Assembly: GCA_964619535.1 (NCBI GenBank) | Contig: CAZUEX010000011.1 | Span: 1-64,000 of the forward strand | DNA from: Leptonema sp964619535 | GTDB taxonomy: Bacteria; Spirochaetota; Leptospiria; Leptospirales; Leptonemataceae | DNA length: 64,000 nt | Reading direction: 5' to 3' | Shown here: in pieces, positions 17,524 through 25,577 of the stretch | How the letters are laid out: every line of letters begins with the position of its first letter | Position numbering within the stretch: the first letter of the stretch is position 1 | Position numbers and translations under genes: made by a program | Notes under the pieces: model-generated | Databases searched by the model: none | Told to the model about the DNA's origin: nothing | What the model saw: the letters and a program-made list of their open reading frames with translations, nothing else

Positions 17524-17614
17524 AGACCGGATGGTTATAGGCGCTGTTCCGGGCGATGCAAGCAATTTTTTGCTTACAGGGCACAGAGAAAAAGACGGGC
17601 AGGGAATGGAAATG

Positions 17615-17699
17615 CGGAGAGGGGGGGATTCGAACCCCCGGTGAGTTGCCCCACACATGCTTTCCAAGCATGCACCTTAAACCGCTCGGACACCTCTCC
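17615..17699 (-). tRNA. tRNA-Ser (anticodon GGA)
   Basis: The minus strand folds into a full class II tRNA. The acceptor stem GGAGAGG pairs with CCTCTCC, with a G discriminator at 17615. The anticodon arm is CATGC-TTGGAAA-GCATG (anticodon at 17663-17665), with a long serine-type variable arm and a TTCGAAT T-loop. Length is 85 bases. The 3' CCA is not encoded (CAT follows the discriminator), so it must be added by the CCA enzyme. Confidence 0.97.
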
Positions 17700-17743
17700 G
17701 ATCGGTTCAGAAAAAGATCGATAGATTTGCGGTCAACGGAAAT

Positions 17744-18256
17744 TCATCGAGAGGTTCGTTTCCCGCGAAAGAACTGTTCGAGCAGGCGGGCCGACCGGGC
17801 TGCGTAGGCCTCGACGGGAAGGATCTCCGGATGATGGTTGGAAGCACCGGCTCGCCGGCCGGCTGCCTTATGCATGAGAGACATATCCATGACGTCGCAA
17901 AGACGGATGCCCTTGTCGGAGCGCGCGAAGTAGTAGATGGCATCAATCCGGGTCAGAAGCAGGGCTCCGGTGCAGTAAAGACACGGTTCCAGGGTGCTGA
18001 CAATGGCAAAGCCGTTGAGATATTCCCGTTGCAGCTGCCGCCTGGCCTCATTGATAATCAGGATCTCAGCATGGGCCAGCGGATCGTTTTCTGTGATGGT
18101 GGCATTGGTGGCCACGGCGATTGTCTGCCAGCTACCGTCGTAGCGGTACAGGCCTGCTGCAACAGGGATTTCGTCTCTTTCAGCGGCCCGCTCCGCCTCC
18201 AGTAACAGCTCTTCGCAGAGCGCATCCGGAGGTGAAGCGGGATACGGGAAGCTCAT
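17744..18256 (-). CDS. tadA: TadA-like nucleoside/tRNA adenosine deaminase
   Basis: This 170-residue zinc-dependent deaminase shows the CDA-fold motifs HAE (in DPLAHAEILIINEA) and PCxxC (in TLEPCLYCTGALLLTRI). These provide the zinc ligands and the catalytic Glu. The DPLAHAEI and LEPCLYCTGAL contexts best match TadA, which makes inosine at tRNA wobble position 34. The segment after the zinc site (DKGIRLCDVMDMSLMHKAAG) is unlike standard TadA, so a free-nucleoside or guanine deaminase relative is possible. It lies between tRNA-Ser and an acyl-CoA dehydrogenase gene, all on the minus strand. Confidence 0.75.
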   Translation of the reverse strand: MSFPYPASPPDALCEELLLEAERAAERDEIPVAAGLYRYDGSWQTIAVATNATITENDPLAHAEILIINEARRQLQREYLNGFAIVSTLEPCLYCTGALLLTRIDAIYYFARSDKGIRLCDVMDMSLMHKAAGRRAGASNHHPEILPVEAYAARSARLLEQFFRGKRTSR

Positions 18257-18280
18257 ACGAGCATAAAACGATGGTGTCGG

Positions 18281-19435
18281 TCAGAGTCCAAGCCCTTTCC
18301 CGGCAATAATCTCTCGCATGATCTCAGAGGTACCGGCATAGATGGTCTGTACGCGAGCATCGAGATAGGCCCGGGCAATGGGATATTCGGTCATATAGCC
18401 GAAACCACCGAAGAACTGCAGGCAACGGTCGACGTGACGCTTCAGCATCTCAGAGCACAGAAGCTTCACCTGCGAGGCCTCAACGGTAACCTTTTTGCCG
18501 GCCATGTATTCCATGATGACCTGATCAAGAAAGACGCGCGCCGCGCACTGTTCTGTATGCATATCGGCCAGGGCAAACTGCGTGTTCTGGAACTTGCCGA
18601 TGGATTTGCCAAAGGCCTTACGTGTTTTCACGTAGTCGATGGTCCAGTCCAGAACGGCTTCGGCCGTACGCATGTTCGAGATTGCAAGCACCAGGCGTTC
18701 TGTGGCCAGTTCGCTCATCAGGTAACGGAAGCCATATCCCTCTTTGCCGATCAGGTTCTTTTTGGGTACCTTCACGTCGTTGAAAAACAGCTCTGCTGTG
18801 TCCTGTGCATGAAGGCCGATCTTTTCGAGTTTGCGGCCACGCTCAAAGCCTTCCATGCCTCTTTCTACCATAAGCAGAGAGATGCCGTTCATCCCCTTGC
18901 CGGTATCGGTCTTGGCCACCGTAATCACAAGGTCCGAGAGGTAGCCATTCGAGATAAAGGTCTTGGAGCCATTCAACAGGTAGTGGTCGCCCTGATCAAT
19001 GGCCGTTGTCTGTATGCCGGCCAGGTCTGATCCTGCATTGGGCTCGGTCATGGCAATGGCCAGGATCTTTTCGCCGGCGATGGCTCCGGGCAGCCAGGCC
19101 TGCTTTTGCTCTTCTGATGCATAGTGCAGAATGTAGGGGGCAATGACGTCGCCGTGCAGGCTGAGAAACAGGCCTGAGGCTCCGACACGGGCAAGCTCTT
19201 CAATGACAATGACATTGTACAGGAAATCGGTGCCGGCTCCACCATACTGCTCGGGGAAGTTCGGACAGATCATTCCAAGTGCGCCGGCCTTTGCCCAGAC
19301 CTCACGCGGAACCATCTTTTCTTTTTCCCATTGTTCGTGATAGGGGGCCACTTCGTTGTCCACAAAGTCTGCCACCATGGAGCGGAAGTTGTCGTGCTCA
19401 TCTGTGAAAGGGAGGATTCGTTTTAAACGCTTCAT
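18281..19435 (-). CDS. Acyl-CoA dehydrogenase
   Basis: This 384-residue flavoenzyme performs the first alpha-beta oxidation step on acyl-CoA. It shows the family signatures AIAMTEPNAGSDLAG (about 128-142), the FISNGYLSDLVI region and the C-terminal QFFGGFGYMTEYPIARAYLDARVQTIYAGTSEIMR block. The Glu of GTSEIMRE-type sequences is the general position of the catalytic base region. The start is the ATG at 19435 after an AGGAG site; ten upstream codons in the frame are not needed. A GGTCA/TGACC inverted repeat upstream could be an operator. The chain-length or branched-chain specificity cannot be told from sequence alone. Confidence 0.92.
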   Translation of the reverse strand: MKRLKRILPFTDEHDNFRSMVADFVDNEVAPYHEQWEKEKMVPREVWAKAGALGMICPNFPEQYGGAGTDFLYNVIVIEELARVGASGLFLSLHGDVIAPYILHYASEEQKQAWLPGAIAGEKILAIAMTEPNAGSDLAGIQTTAIDQGDHYLLNGSKTFISNGYLSDLVITVAKTDTGKGMNGISLLMVERGMEGFERGRKLEKIGLHAQDTAELFFNDVKVPKKNLIGKEGYGFRYLMSELATERLVLAISNMRTAEAVLDWTIDYVKTRKAFGKSIGKFQNTQFALADMHTEQCAARVFLDQVIMEYMAGKKVTVEASQVKLLCSEMLKRHVDRCLQFFGGFGYMTEYPIARAYLDARVQTIYAGTSEIMREIIAGKGLGL

Positions 19436-19506
19436 CGTATTCTCCTGTTGTACAGGTTGCAGCAAAAGCCTGCCGGAAGCAGAAGGCGCTTACTGCACTC
19501 TGTTTT

Positions 19507-19528
19507 GGTCAGAGTGATTATTTTGACC
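19507..19528. promoter_or_regulatory. Inverted repeat upstream of the acyl-CoA dehydrogenase gene
   Basis: GGTCA (19507-19511) and TGACC (19524-19528) form a 5-bp inverted repeat with a 12-base AT-rich spacer, about 75 bases before the acyl-CoA dehydrogenase ATG. A TTGACA on the minus strand lies next to it. The spacing would suit a dimeric repressor such as a TetR-type fatty-acid regulator. The regulator is not in the window and the arms are short. Confidence 0.3.
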
Positions 19529-19559
19529 GGGATGTCAATCGACCATTGTCGGTCACCGT

Positions 19560-21188
19560 TCATGCATTTGGGTCATCATCGCTCATGCTGAAGAGCAGAT
19601 CCGGGAAGAATCGTCGGAAGATTGCGTAGCGTCGAACGCCGAAGATGCGGTGGCGATGCCTGCGCAGCCAGTCGTCGAAGGTCTGATAGGAGGCTCCAGG
19701 CTCTTCCTGTTTTCTGATCTCCCTGGCCTTTTCGAAGACGAGCAGAAACTCCGAGCGCAGTGTTTCAAGATTGCGAGAGTAGCTCAGATAGGAGTCCACC
19801 TCTTCGATATCAAGGCCTTCAAAGCGCTCCACCCACCAGTCAATCAGTATCTTCTGTAGAACGAACTCTGGCAGCAGTCGTACGATCTGGCTGTTTTGAT
19901 TTACGTAGAACACATCTCCTATTCGGAGCGTGCGCAGGGCATTCATGAGGATGGAGCGGAAGGTGCGCGGCCCAATGTGATAGAGAAAAACCTTCTGGTG
20001 CGGAATCCCTGGAAAGTCTTCATCGAGAATACGATCGGCGGTGTCATCGAGGATGCCGATGATACGACTGGTATACTCGGCAAGCCGGCTGGCTCCGCTG
20101 CCCTGATTGGCAACCAGGGTGTTCAGCTGCACCACCTTTTCCATGTCTTCCCGTGTTAAGACTACGTGGAAGGCCCCTTCAAAGATACGCCTTTCCTCCT
20201 GGTAGTCCATCATGCTGATTTCAAGGCTGTAATGTGGTGAGCGGTTCCAGTCCCGGCTGCCCAGAAGCGGTACGGCAAAGTAACTGGAGTGGTGGAATCG
20301 ACGTGATCTCGATTCCAGGACGATACTGTGGGCAATGGACGAGGCCTGTGTGGACTTTGTTTCTTCCTCGTCGTTTTCATCCTCCTCTTCGGAGTCGGGC
20401 GCGGGCTGTTGTTGCGGGACTGCAGGCTGGCCTTCATGAAGCAGGGCAGCCTCGATGGTGTAGCGGATCTCTGGATCATAGATCATCCGCGCCGTTCGCG
20501 TGCCGGTGGCTGGATCCACCATTTCGTCTTCGATCCTTGCATATTCCTTTAGATCCAGCAAAAAGAGGGCCGTTCTTCGCAGCAGGGAGTTGATCTCGGG
20601 CAGGTAGCGTTCGGGCAGGTCTTTGACGATGGGCCGCGTTTCATTGATAATGCTGAAGGTATCGATCAGCTTCTCAACATCGCTCCAGTGCAAATCCGCT
20701 ACTTCCTGGAACGAACGAATCTTCTCGTAAAAGCGTTTGAGCTTGATAAAATCCTTCTGGTTTTCGTCTGGATTGTCCTGGAAGAAACGTTTTACAAGAC
20801 GGGCGGCCTCCTTTTCAAGAAGGCTTTCTGACGACGTTTCCACATACACCCTGTAGTAGCGACGGATCTCTTCCAGCTTTTCGACAAGATCGGAGCCGTA
20901 TCGCTCGATGACGGTCATCGTCTCTGGATGTGTTCGGGCCTGGTAGATACGGGTCAGGATGATCTGCGCTACCGTTGCATGGGGACGCAGTACATGCTCG
21001 ATGGGTTTCAGGAAGATGTCTGTGGAAAAGTCAGCGGTGACCTCTTCGGATTCGGAAGCAGCTGGCTGCTCCTCGGTTTCGGCCTCTGCACCTGTCAGGG
21101 AAGAAGAAAGCCCTTCTCTATCCAGTACGTCGTCGAATGGATCAAGAAGGGCCTTTTCGATGATCTCATCGAAACGATCGGTTTTCAT
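19560..21188 (-). CDS. Conserved hypothetical cytoplasmic protein coupled to ftsH
   Basis: I do not recognise this 542-residue protein. It is acidic, with no signal peptide or membrane segment. A low-complexity acidic linker (about 30-50) is followed by a long helical region (about 60-230). A second acidic Glu/Asp/Gln-rich linker (about 255-285) precedes a mixed domain starting near RRFHHSSYFAVPLLGSRDWN. The protein ends in a basic stretch (RRHRHRIFGVRRYAIFRRFFP). Its ATG overlaps the ftsH stop (ATGA), so the two are translated together. It could be an FtsH adaptor or substrate, but only gene position supports this. Confidence 0.6.
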   Translation of the reverse strand: MKTDRFDEIIEKALLDPFDDVLDREGLSSSLTGAEAETEEQPAASESEEVTADFSTDIFLKPIEHVLRPHATVAQIILTRIYQARTHPETMTVIERYGSDLVEKLEEIRRYYRVYVETSSESLLEKEAARLVKRFFQDNPDENQKDFIKLKRFYEKIRSFQEVADLHWSDVEKLIDTFSIINETRPIVKDLPERYLPEINSLLRRTALFLLDLKEYARIEDEMVDPATGTRTARMIYDPEIRYTIEAALLHEGQPAVPQQQPAPDSEEEDENDEEETKSTQASSIAHSIVLESRSRRFHHSSYFAVPLLGSRDWNRSPHYSLEISMMDYQEERRIFEGAFHVVLTREDMEKVVQLNTLVANQGSGASRLAEYTSRIIGILDDTADRILDEDFPGIPHQKVFLYHIGPRTFRSILMNALRTLRIGDVFYVNQNSQIVRLLPEFVLQKILIDWWVERFEGLDIEEVDSYLSYSRNLETLRSEFLLVFEKAREIRKQEEPGASYQTFDDWLRRHRHRIFGVRRYAIFRRFFPDLLFSMSDDDPNA

Positions 21189-23191
21189 GTGGCCGGTGCT
21201 GGTTGAGCTCCTCCTTCAAACTCCGGCGGCGTTGAATCTTCTGAGAAGGCACGCTTCTGCTTGTCCGATATATCAGCACCGATGATGTCGTTCAGCTCTT
21301 CGCCACCGATGCTTTCCCTTTCAAGCAGGGCCTTGGCAATACGCTCCAGCTTTTCGCGGTGCCTGGTAAGAAGCTCACGGCCTCGCTGCAGCTGCTCATG
21401 GACAAATCTTTTTACCTCGGCATCGATACTGGCAGCCGTCTCTTCGCTGTAGTGCCGTGGAGAACTGATCTCACGGCCCAGGAAAACGTTGCCGTTATCC
21501 TGGCTGTAGCTGATGGTGCCCAGCTTTTCAGACATGCCCCATTCGCAGACCATTCGGCGAGCAATGTTGGTCGCTACCTGAATGTCGTTAGAAGCACCTG
21601 TTGAAGTATCGTTGAAGATGATGTCTTCGGCCAGGTAGCCGCCCATAAGAACGCAGATGCGATCGAGCCAGTATTTTTTCGGCTGTATATGACGATCGTC
21701 TTCAGGCAGTTGCTGGGTCAGGCCAAGCGCTCTACCGCGAGGGATGATCGTTACCTTATGTACTGGCTCGGAGTAGGGCAACAGAGTTCCAAGAAGGGCA
21801 TGGCCGCCTTCGTGATAGGCGATCACCTCTTTTTCCTTTTCGGTAATCAGTATGGAACGTCGTTCGGGCCCCATAATGACCTTGTCTTTGGCTTCTTCGA
21901 GCTCTTCCTGGGTTACCCGCTTCTTGTTTTTGCGGGCAGCAAGCAGGGCAGCCTCGTTGATCAGGTTGGCCAGGTCAGCACCGGTGAATCCGGGCGTTCC
22001 GCGGGCAATGCGGGACAGGCTGACGTCAGAGGTCATGGGAACCTTTCTTGCATGAATACGGAGGATCTCTTCGCGTCCTTTTACGTCCGGAGCGTCCACC
22101 ACGACCTGACGGTCAAAGCGGCCCGGACGGAGAAGAGCGGGATCAAGCACATCGGGACGGTTTGTAGCTGCTACAACGATGACTCCTTCGTTCTCTTCGA
22201 AGCCATCCATTTCAACAAGTAGCTGGTTCAACGTCTGTTCGCGTTCGTCGTGACCGCCACCAAGGCCTGCACCGCGAAGGCGGCCGACGGCGTCGATCTC
22301 ATCGATGAAGATGATGCACGGTGCGTTCTTCTTGGCCTGTTCGAACAGGTCCCTTACACGTGAAGCACCCACGCCAACGAACATCTCTACAAAGTCAGAG
22401 CCAGAGATAGAATAAAACGGAACGCCCGCTTCACCTGCCACAGCCCGGGCAAGCAGGGTTTTACCTGTTCCGGGAGGGCCAACAAGCAGCACACCACGGG
22501 GAATGCGGGCGCCAATCGTCTGGAATTTTCGCGGGTCTTTCAGAAAGTCTACAACCTCTACAAGCTCTTCTTTGGCCTCGTCGCAGCCGGCTACATCGGT
22601 GAAGGTGACGCGGGTCTTGCCTTCAGGATTCAGCCTGGCCTTGCTCTTGCCAAAGGCCATGGCCTTGTTGCCCGTGCTCTGAATCTGGCGGATCATGAAC
22701 AGCCAGAACAGACCGATGACAATGATGTAGGGCAGCATCTGCAGGATGGTATGAAAGAGCGTGCTTTCTTCGGGATTCTCAAACTGGTAGAGAATGCGGT
22801 TTTTGTCGAGCTGGTCGATCAAACTATCGTTGATCAGTCCGGGAACGCTTTCGACCACAAACGGGATCGTCTTGCTTTTGATGACTTCAACGTCTTCGCC
22901 GGGCTCGATCCGTGTTCCCTTTTTCAGGTAACGGCCTTCGATCTGTGTTGGGCCGATGCGCAGCAGGAAGGGGTTGTTCTCTGATGATGTGCCGGGCATC
23001 GGCTCTCTGGTAAAGATCGTTCCTATGGCCCGGTCATTGTATGGGTCCAGCATCTGCCGGAATTCTGCAAAGGTTAGCTTCTCTTCTTTTTCTGTGGCAA
23101 GCGGAGAACAGCGTTCCGCTGTCTGCGCCATGGTCAGTAATACAACTACTCCTGTAAAGATGAGCAGAAAAAATTTGAAATTCTTATTCAT
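21185..23191 (-). CDS. ftsH: ATP-dependent zinc metalloprotease FtsH
   Basis: This 668-residue membrane AAA+ protease degrades misfolded membrane proteins and short-lived regulators. An N-terminal membrane segment (about 6-25) and a second one (MLPYIIVIGLFWLFMI, about 148-163) flank the periplasmic domain. The AAA module has Walker A GPPGTGKT, Walker B IIFIDEID and the second region of homology (ATNRPDVLDPALLRPGRFDRQ). The protease domain has HEGGH in place of the common HEAGH; the HExxH ligands and catalytic Glu are intact. The start is the ATG at 23191 with AGGG six bases upstream. The C-terminus is rich in Pro and Glu. Confidence 0.97.
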   Translation of the reverse strand: MNKNFKFFLLIFTGVVVLLTMAQTAERCSPLATEKEEKLTFAEFRQMLDPYNDRAIGTIFTREPMPGTSSENNPFLLRIGPTQIEGRYLKKGTRIEPGEDVEVIKSKTIPFVVESVPGLINDSLIDQLDKNRILYQFENPEESTLFHTILQMLPYIIVIGLFWLFMIRQIQSTGNKAMAFGKSKARLNPEGKTRVTFTDVAGCDEAKEELVEVVDFLKDPRKFQTIGARIPRGVLLVGPPGTGKTLLARAVAGEAGVPFYSISGSDFVEMFVGVGASRVRDLFEQAKKNAPCIIFIDEIDAVGRLRGAGLGGGHDEREQTLNQLLVEMDGFEENEGVIVVAATNRPDVLDPALLRPGRFDRQVVVDAPDVKGREEILRIHARKVPMTSDVSLSRIARGTPGFTGADLANLINEAALLAARKNKKRVTQEELEEAKDKVIMGPERRSILITEKEKEVIAYHEGGHALLGTLLPYSEPVHKVTIIPRGRALGLTQQLPEDDRHIQPKKYWLDRICVLMGGYLAEDIIFNDTSTGASNDIQVATNIARRMVCEWGMSEKLGTISYSQDNGNVFLGREISSPRHYSEETAASIDAEVKRFVHEQLQRGRELLTRHREKLERIAKALLERESIGGEELNDIIGADISDKQKRAFSEDSTPPEFEGGAQPAPAT

Positions 23192-23279
23192 GTGAACCCT
23201 GAAGGAAATATAATCCAGTGTGCCGCTGTCGTCAACCGGAGTTGAAGACACCTGCGGCCGCTAACAGGATGGATGACAG

Positions 23280-23846
23280 TTATTCTGAGAATTTTTCCAT
23301 AACGTCGCGTATGTCGCGGCTGTGGGCGATTTCACGGATGGCCGATTCTGCATCGTTGATGATGTTGATGAGGCGGAAGCTTTCGGATGGCTCGAATTCC
23401 TGGTTCAGGTATTCCTCTCTCGGTAGCTTGTCGGCTCGCTCTCCGGCCACGCCAACCCTGACACGAATAAAGTCTGACGATTTCAGTGCCTCTGCCAGGT
23501 TTTTGATTCCCGGATGCGTATGATCCGAACCGCCCTGGTTTACAACAATCTTGCCAAGGGGAAGCGTGATATCGTCCATAATGACGATGATGTCACGAGG
23601 TCGAATGCGCAGGAACGAGGCGATGTAGAGGGCCGCTTCGCCGGCCAGGTCGCTGTAGGTCTGCGGCTTTAGAAGGACGATCTCTTCTTCTTCGATGTGC
23701 CCCCGTCCGATCAGAGATTTCTTCTTTTTCGTGCGGATATCGATGTTGTTGTTATTGGCTATGATGTCGAGGATCTTGAAGCCGATGTTTGATCTGCGAT
23801 TCGCGTATTTTTCACCGGGATTCCCCAATCCTATGACAAGCTTCAT
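23280..23846 (-). CDS. pth: Peptidyl-tRNA hydrolase family protein, catalytic residues altered
   Basis: The 188-residue protein has the Pth fold: GLGNPGEKYA start, KPQTY strand, MDD with the conserved Asp, and a C-terminal lid helix. Pth frees tRNA from peptidyl-tRNA released during translation. Several key residues differ from active enzymes. The catalytic His (His20 in E. coli, TRHN) is Ser19 here (RRSN). Asn68 is replaced by Asp66, and Asn114 by Pro112. Asn9, Asp91 and His111 remain. The gene stands between rplY and ftsH, where a housekeeping pth is expected. It may be inactive, use another mechanism, or bind tRNA without hydrolysis. No ribosome site precedes the ATG at 23846. Confidence 0.82.
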   Translation of the reverse strand: MKLVIGLGNPGEKYANRRSNIGFKILDIIANNNNIDIRTKKKKSLIGRGHIEEEEIVLLKPQTYSDLAGEAALYIASFLRIRPRDIIVIMDDITLPLGKIVVNQGGSDHTHPGIKNLAEALKSSDFIRVRVGVAGERADKLPREEYLNQEFEPSESFRLINIINDAESAIREIAHSRDIRDVMEKFSE

Positions 23847-23855
23847 GGAGCTGAC

Positions 23856-23883
23856 AGAGTAAAGAGGCTTCTGCTAATGTCAA
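23856..23883 (-). promoter_or_regulatory. Candidate pth promoter
   Basis: On the minus strand TTGACA (23878-23883) and TACTCT (23856-23861) are 16 bases apart, just downstream of the rplY terminator and immediately before pth. Predicted initiation near 23849 would leave only a few leader bases before the ATG at 23846. That agrees with the absence of a ribosome site and suggests a leaderless mRNA. The -10 match is weak. Confidence 0.4.
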
Positions 23884-23921
23884 GTACAATAGTAGGAATA
23901 CAGGCCTGTGACAGGCCATGC

Positions 23922-23948
23922 AAAAGAAAAACCCCTCCGGGGGAGGGG
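23922..23948 (-). terminator. Rho-independent terminator after rplY
   Basis: On the minus strand CCCCTCC and GGAGGGG (plus-strand 23942-23948 and 23932-23938) form a 7-bp GC stem with a three-base loop. The stem is followed by TTTTTCTTTT. It sits 27 bases after the rplY stop, closing the rpmG-ispE-glmU-prs-rplY transcript and separating it from pth-ftsH. Confidence 0.88.
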
Positions 23949-23975
23949 CTTTTCGACCGACAGAGGCAGATGGTG

Positions 23976-24560
23976 TCAGCCTTCTTTGGCTTCTCCGGCA
24001 GCTTTCAGTGTCATACGGGACTGTGCCACCCTGCAAACAACGGGGTCGCCTGTAAGGCGGGTTTCCCATTCCGCAGGAAGGTTGAGCTGGCTGAGATGCA
24101 CGGCTTCACCGACGCCAAGGTTGGTGATATCGACCTCGATCTTTTCCATGATCTTGTCGGGAACGGTTTTCACCTTCAGCTGGCGAATGTAATGTTCCAG
24201 GGCTCCGCCTGCCTTTACTCCTTTCGCCGAGCCCTTCAATTCGACTGCAATCGATATACGGAATTTGTGACCGGCATTGATTTTGTAAAAGTCCACATGC
24301 TGGATTCGTCTGCTTACCGGGTGGCGATGAATGTCTTTCGCCAGAACGGGCTGCTCTGCACCATCCAGTTTGAGGTTAATCAGGCTGCTGGAACGAAGAC
24401 CACCGGCGACCAGTTTGTCGAACTCGCTCTCATCGATTTCAATGGGAGTGGAACGGCCCCGGTCCAGCAGGTTGGCCGGAATGCGGCCTGCTGCACGCAG
24501 CCGACGGGCTTCGTTCTTCCCCCGTGCGCTGCGGGGCGAGGCTTCAATCGTGCGGTTCAT
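23976..24560 (-). CDS. rplY: 50S ribosomal protein L25/CTC
   Basis: This 194-residue protein is the longer CTC form of L25, which binds 5S rRNA. It has the N-terminal L25 domain (IEASPRSARGKNEARRLRAAGRIPANLL, with HRHPVSRRIQHVDFYKI as the core signature). The C-terminal TL5/CTC beta domain follows (VKAGGALEHYIRQLKVKTVPDKI). The ATG at 24560 is ten bases after GGAG; the in-frame ATG nine bases earlier lies too close to that site. It follows prs, the common prs-rplY-pth order. A terminator follows the stop. Confidence 0.95.
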   Translation of the reverse strand: MNRTIEASPRSARGKNEARRLRAAGRIPANLLDRGRSTPIEIDESEFDKLVAGGLRSSSLINLKLDGAEQPVLAKDIHRHPVSRRIQHVDFYKINAGHKFRISIAVELKGSAKGVKAGGALEHYIRQLKVKTVPDKIMEKIEVDITNLGVGEAVHLSQLNLPAEWETRLTGDPVVCRVAQSRMTLKAAGEAKEG

Positions 24561-24638
24561 CGCTGTCATACTCCTTGCAGTAAAAGGCCAGAATTTTTGG
24601 CCAGATCAGAAAGCAAACTCATTTTTATTCACAGATCA

Positions 24639-25577
24639 TCAAACAAACAGAGAGCTTACGGACTCTTCATTGTGGATCCGTCGAATGGCCTCTCCAACCA
24701 GCTGGGCTACAGATAAGCGGCGGATCTTTTCGATCTGCTTCTCCGGAGGAAGCTGAATGGTATTGGAGAAGACCACTTCATCGAGTACCGAATTCGAAAG
24801 GCGTTCAATGGCACTGCCTGACAGAACGGCATGGGTGGCACAGGCGATGACGCTTTTTGCTCCGTTTTCTTTCAGGGCAGCAGCGGCCTTGGTGATGGTT
24901 CCGCCTGTGTCGATCATATCATCGTAAAGGATACAGTTCTTGTCTTTTACATCACCGATGACGTGCATGATCTCGGCAATGTTGGCCTTCGGACGTCGCT
25001 TGTCGATGATGGCCAGGCCGGCATTGATATGACGCGCCAGAAAGCGGGCACGTTCCACACCGCCGGTGTCTGGCGAAACGACCACGGCATCGTTGCCGCG
25101 CGTTTCTCGAAGATACTGGATAAAGACAGGGGCAGCATACAGGTTATCGACGGGAATATGAAAGAATCCCTGGATCTGGTCTGCGTGCAGATCCATCGTC
25201 AGGATGCGATCCGGTCCGACGGCCTCGATCAGGTCGGCCACAACCCGTGCGGAGATCGGCACCCGGGGCTCAGACTTTCGATCCTGTCTGCCGTAGCCAT
25301 AGTAGGGGACGACGGCTGTAATACGTTTTGCAGAGGCACGGCGCACGGCGTCCAGAAGGAGCAGAAGCTCCATCAGGTTATCATTGGCCGGTGCGGACGT
25401 GGGCTGTACGATAAAGACGTCTTTGCCACGAATGTTTTCGTTGATCTTTACGGAGATCTCACCGTCTGAGAACTTTTTCAGTTCAACGCCGGCGAGGCGG
25501 ATGCCCAGGTAGTCGCCAATTTCACGGGCAAGGGGTTCGTTCGCATTTCCCGATATCAGAAGCAGTTCGTAGTTCAT
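24639..25577 (-). CDS. prs: Ribose-phosphate pyrophosphokinase (PRPP synthetase)
   Basis: This 312-residue enzyme transfers pyrophosphate from ATP to ribose 5-phosphate, giving PRPP for nucleotides, histidine and tryptophan. Motifs are the KFSDGEISVKINENIRGKDVFIVQ start and the ATP-binding PYYGYGRQDRK (about 98-108). The metal-binding LTMDLHADQIQGFF and the PRPP loop ILYDDMIDTGGTI are also present. Length is standard for class I. The ATG overlaps the stop of the upstream GlmU-like gene (ATGA), coupling the two. Confidence 0.97.
   Translation of the reverse strand: MNYELLLISGNANEPLAREIGDYLGIRLAGVELKKFSDGEISVKINENIRGKDVFIVQPTSAPANDNLMELLLLLDAVRRASAKRITAVVPYYGYGRQDRKSEPRVPISARVVADLIEAVGPDRILTMDLHADQIQGFFHIPVDNLYAAPVFIQYLRETRGNDAVVVSPDTGGVERARFLARHINAGLAIIDKRRPKANIAEIMHVIGDVKDKNCILYDDMIDTGGTITKAAAALKENGAKSVIACATHAVLSGSAIERLSNSVLDEVVFSNTIQLPPEKQIEKIRRLSVAQLVGEAIRRIHNEESVSSLFV

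Noticed and set aside
17524..17667. 48-codon N-terminal extension of the MFS transporter
   Set aside because: It runs through the tRNA-Ser gene and lacks membrane or family sequence; the UMF1 signature starts right after the ATG at 17523.
23877..24716. Plus-strand frame of 279 codons over the pth/rplY region
   Set aside because: It is antisense to rplY, prs and a terminator and lacks any recognisable sequence.
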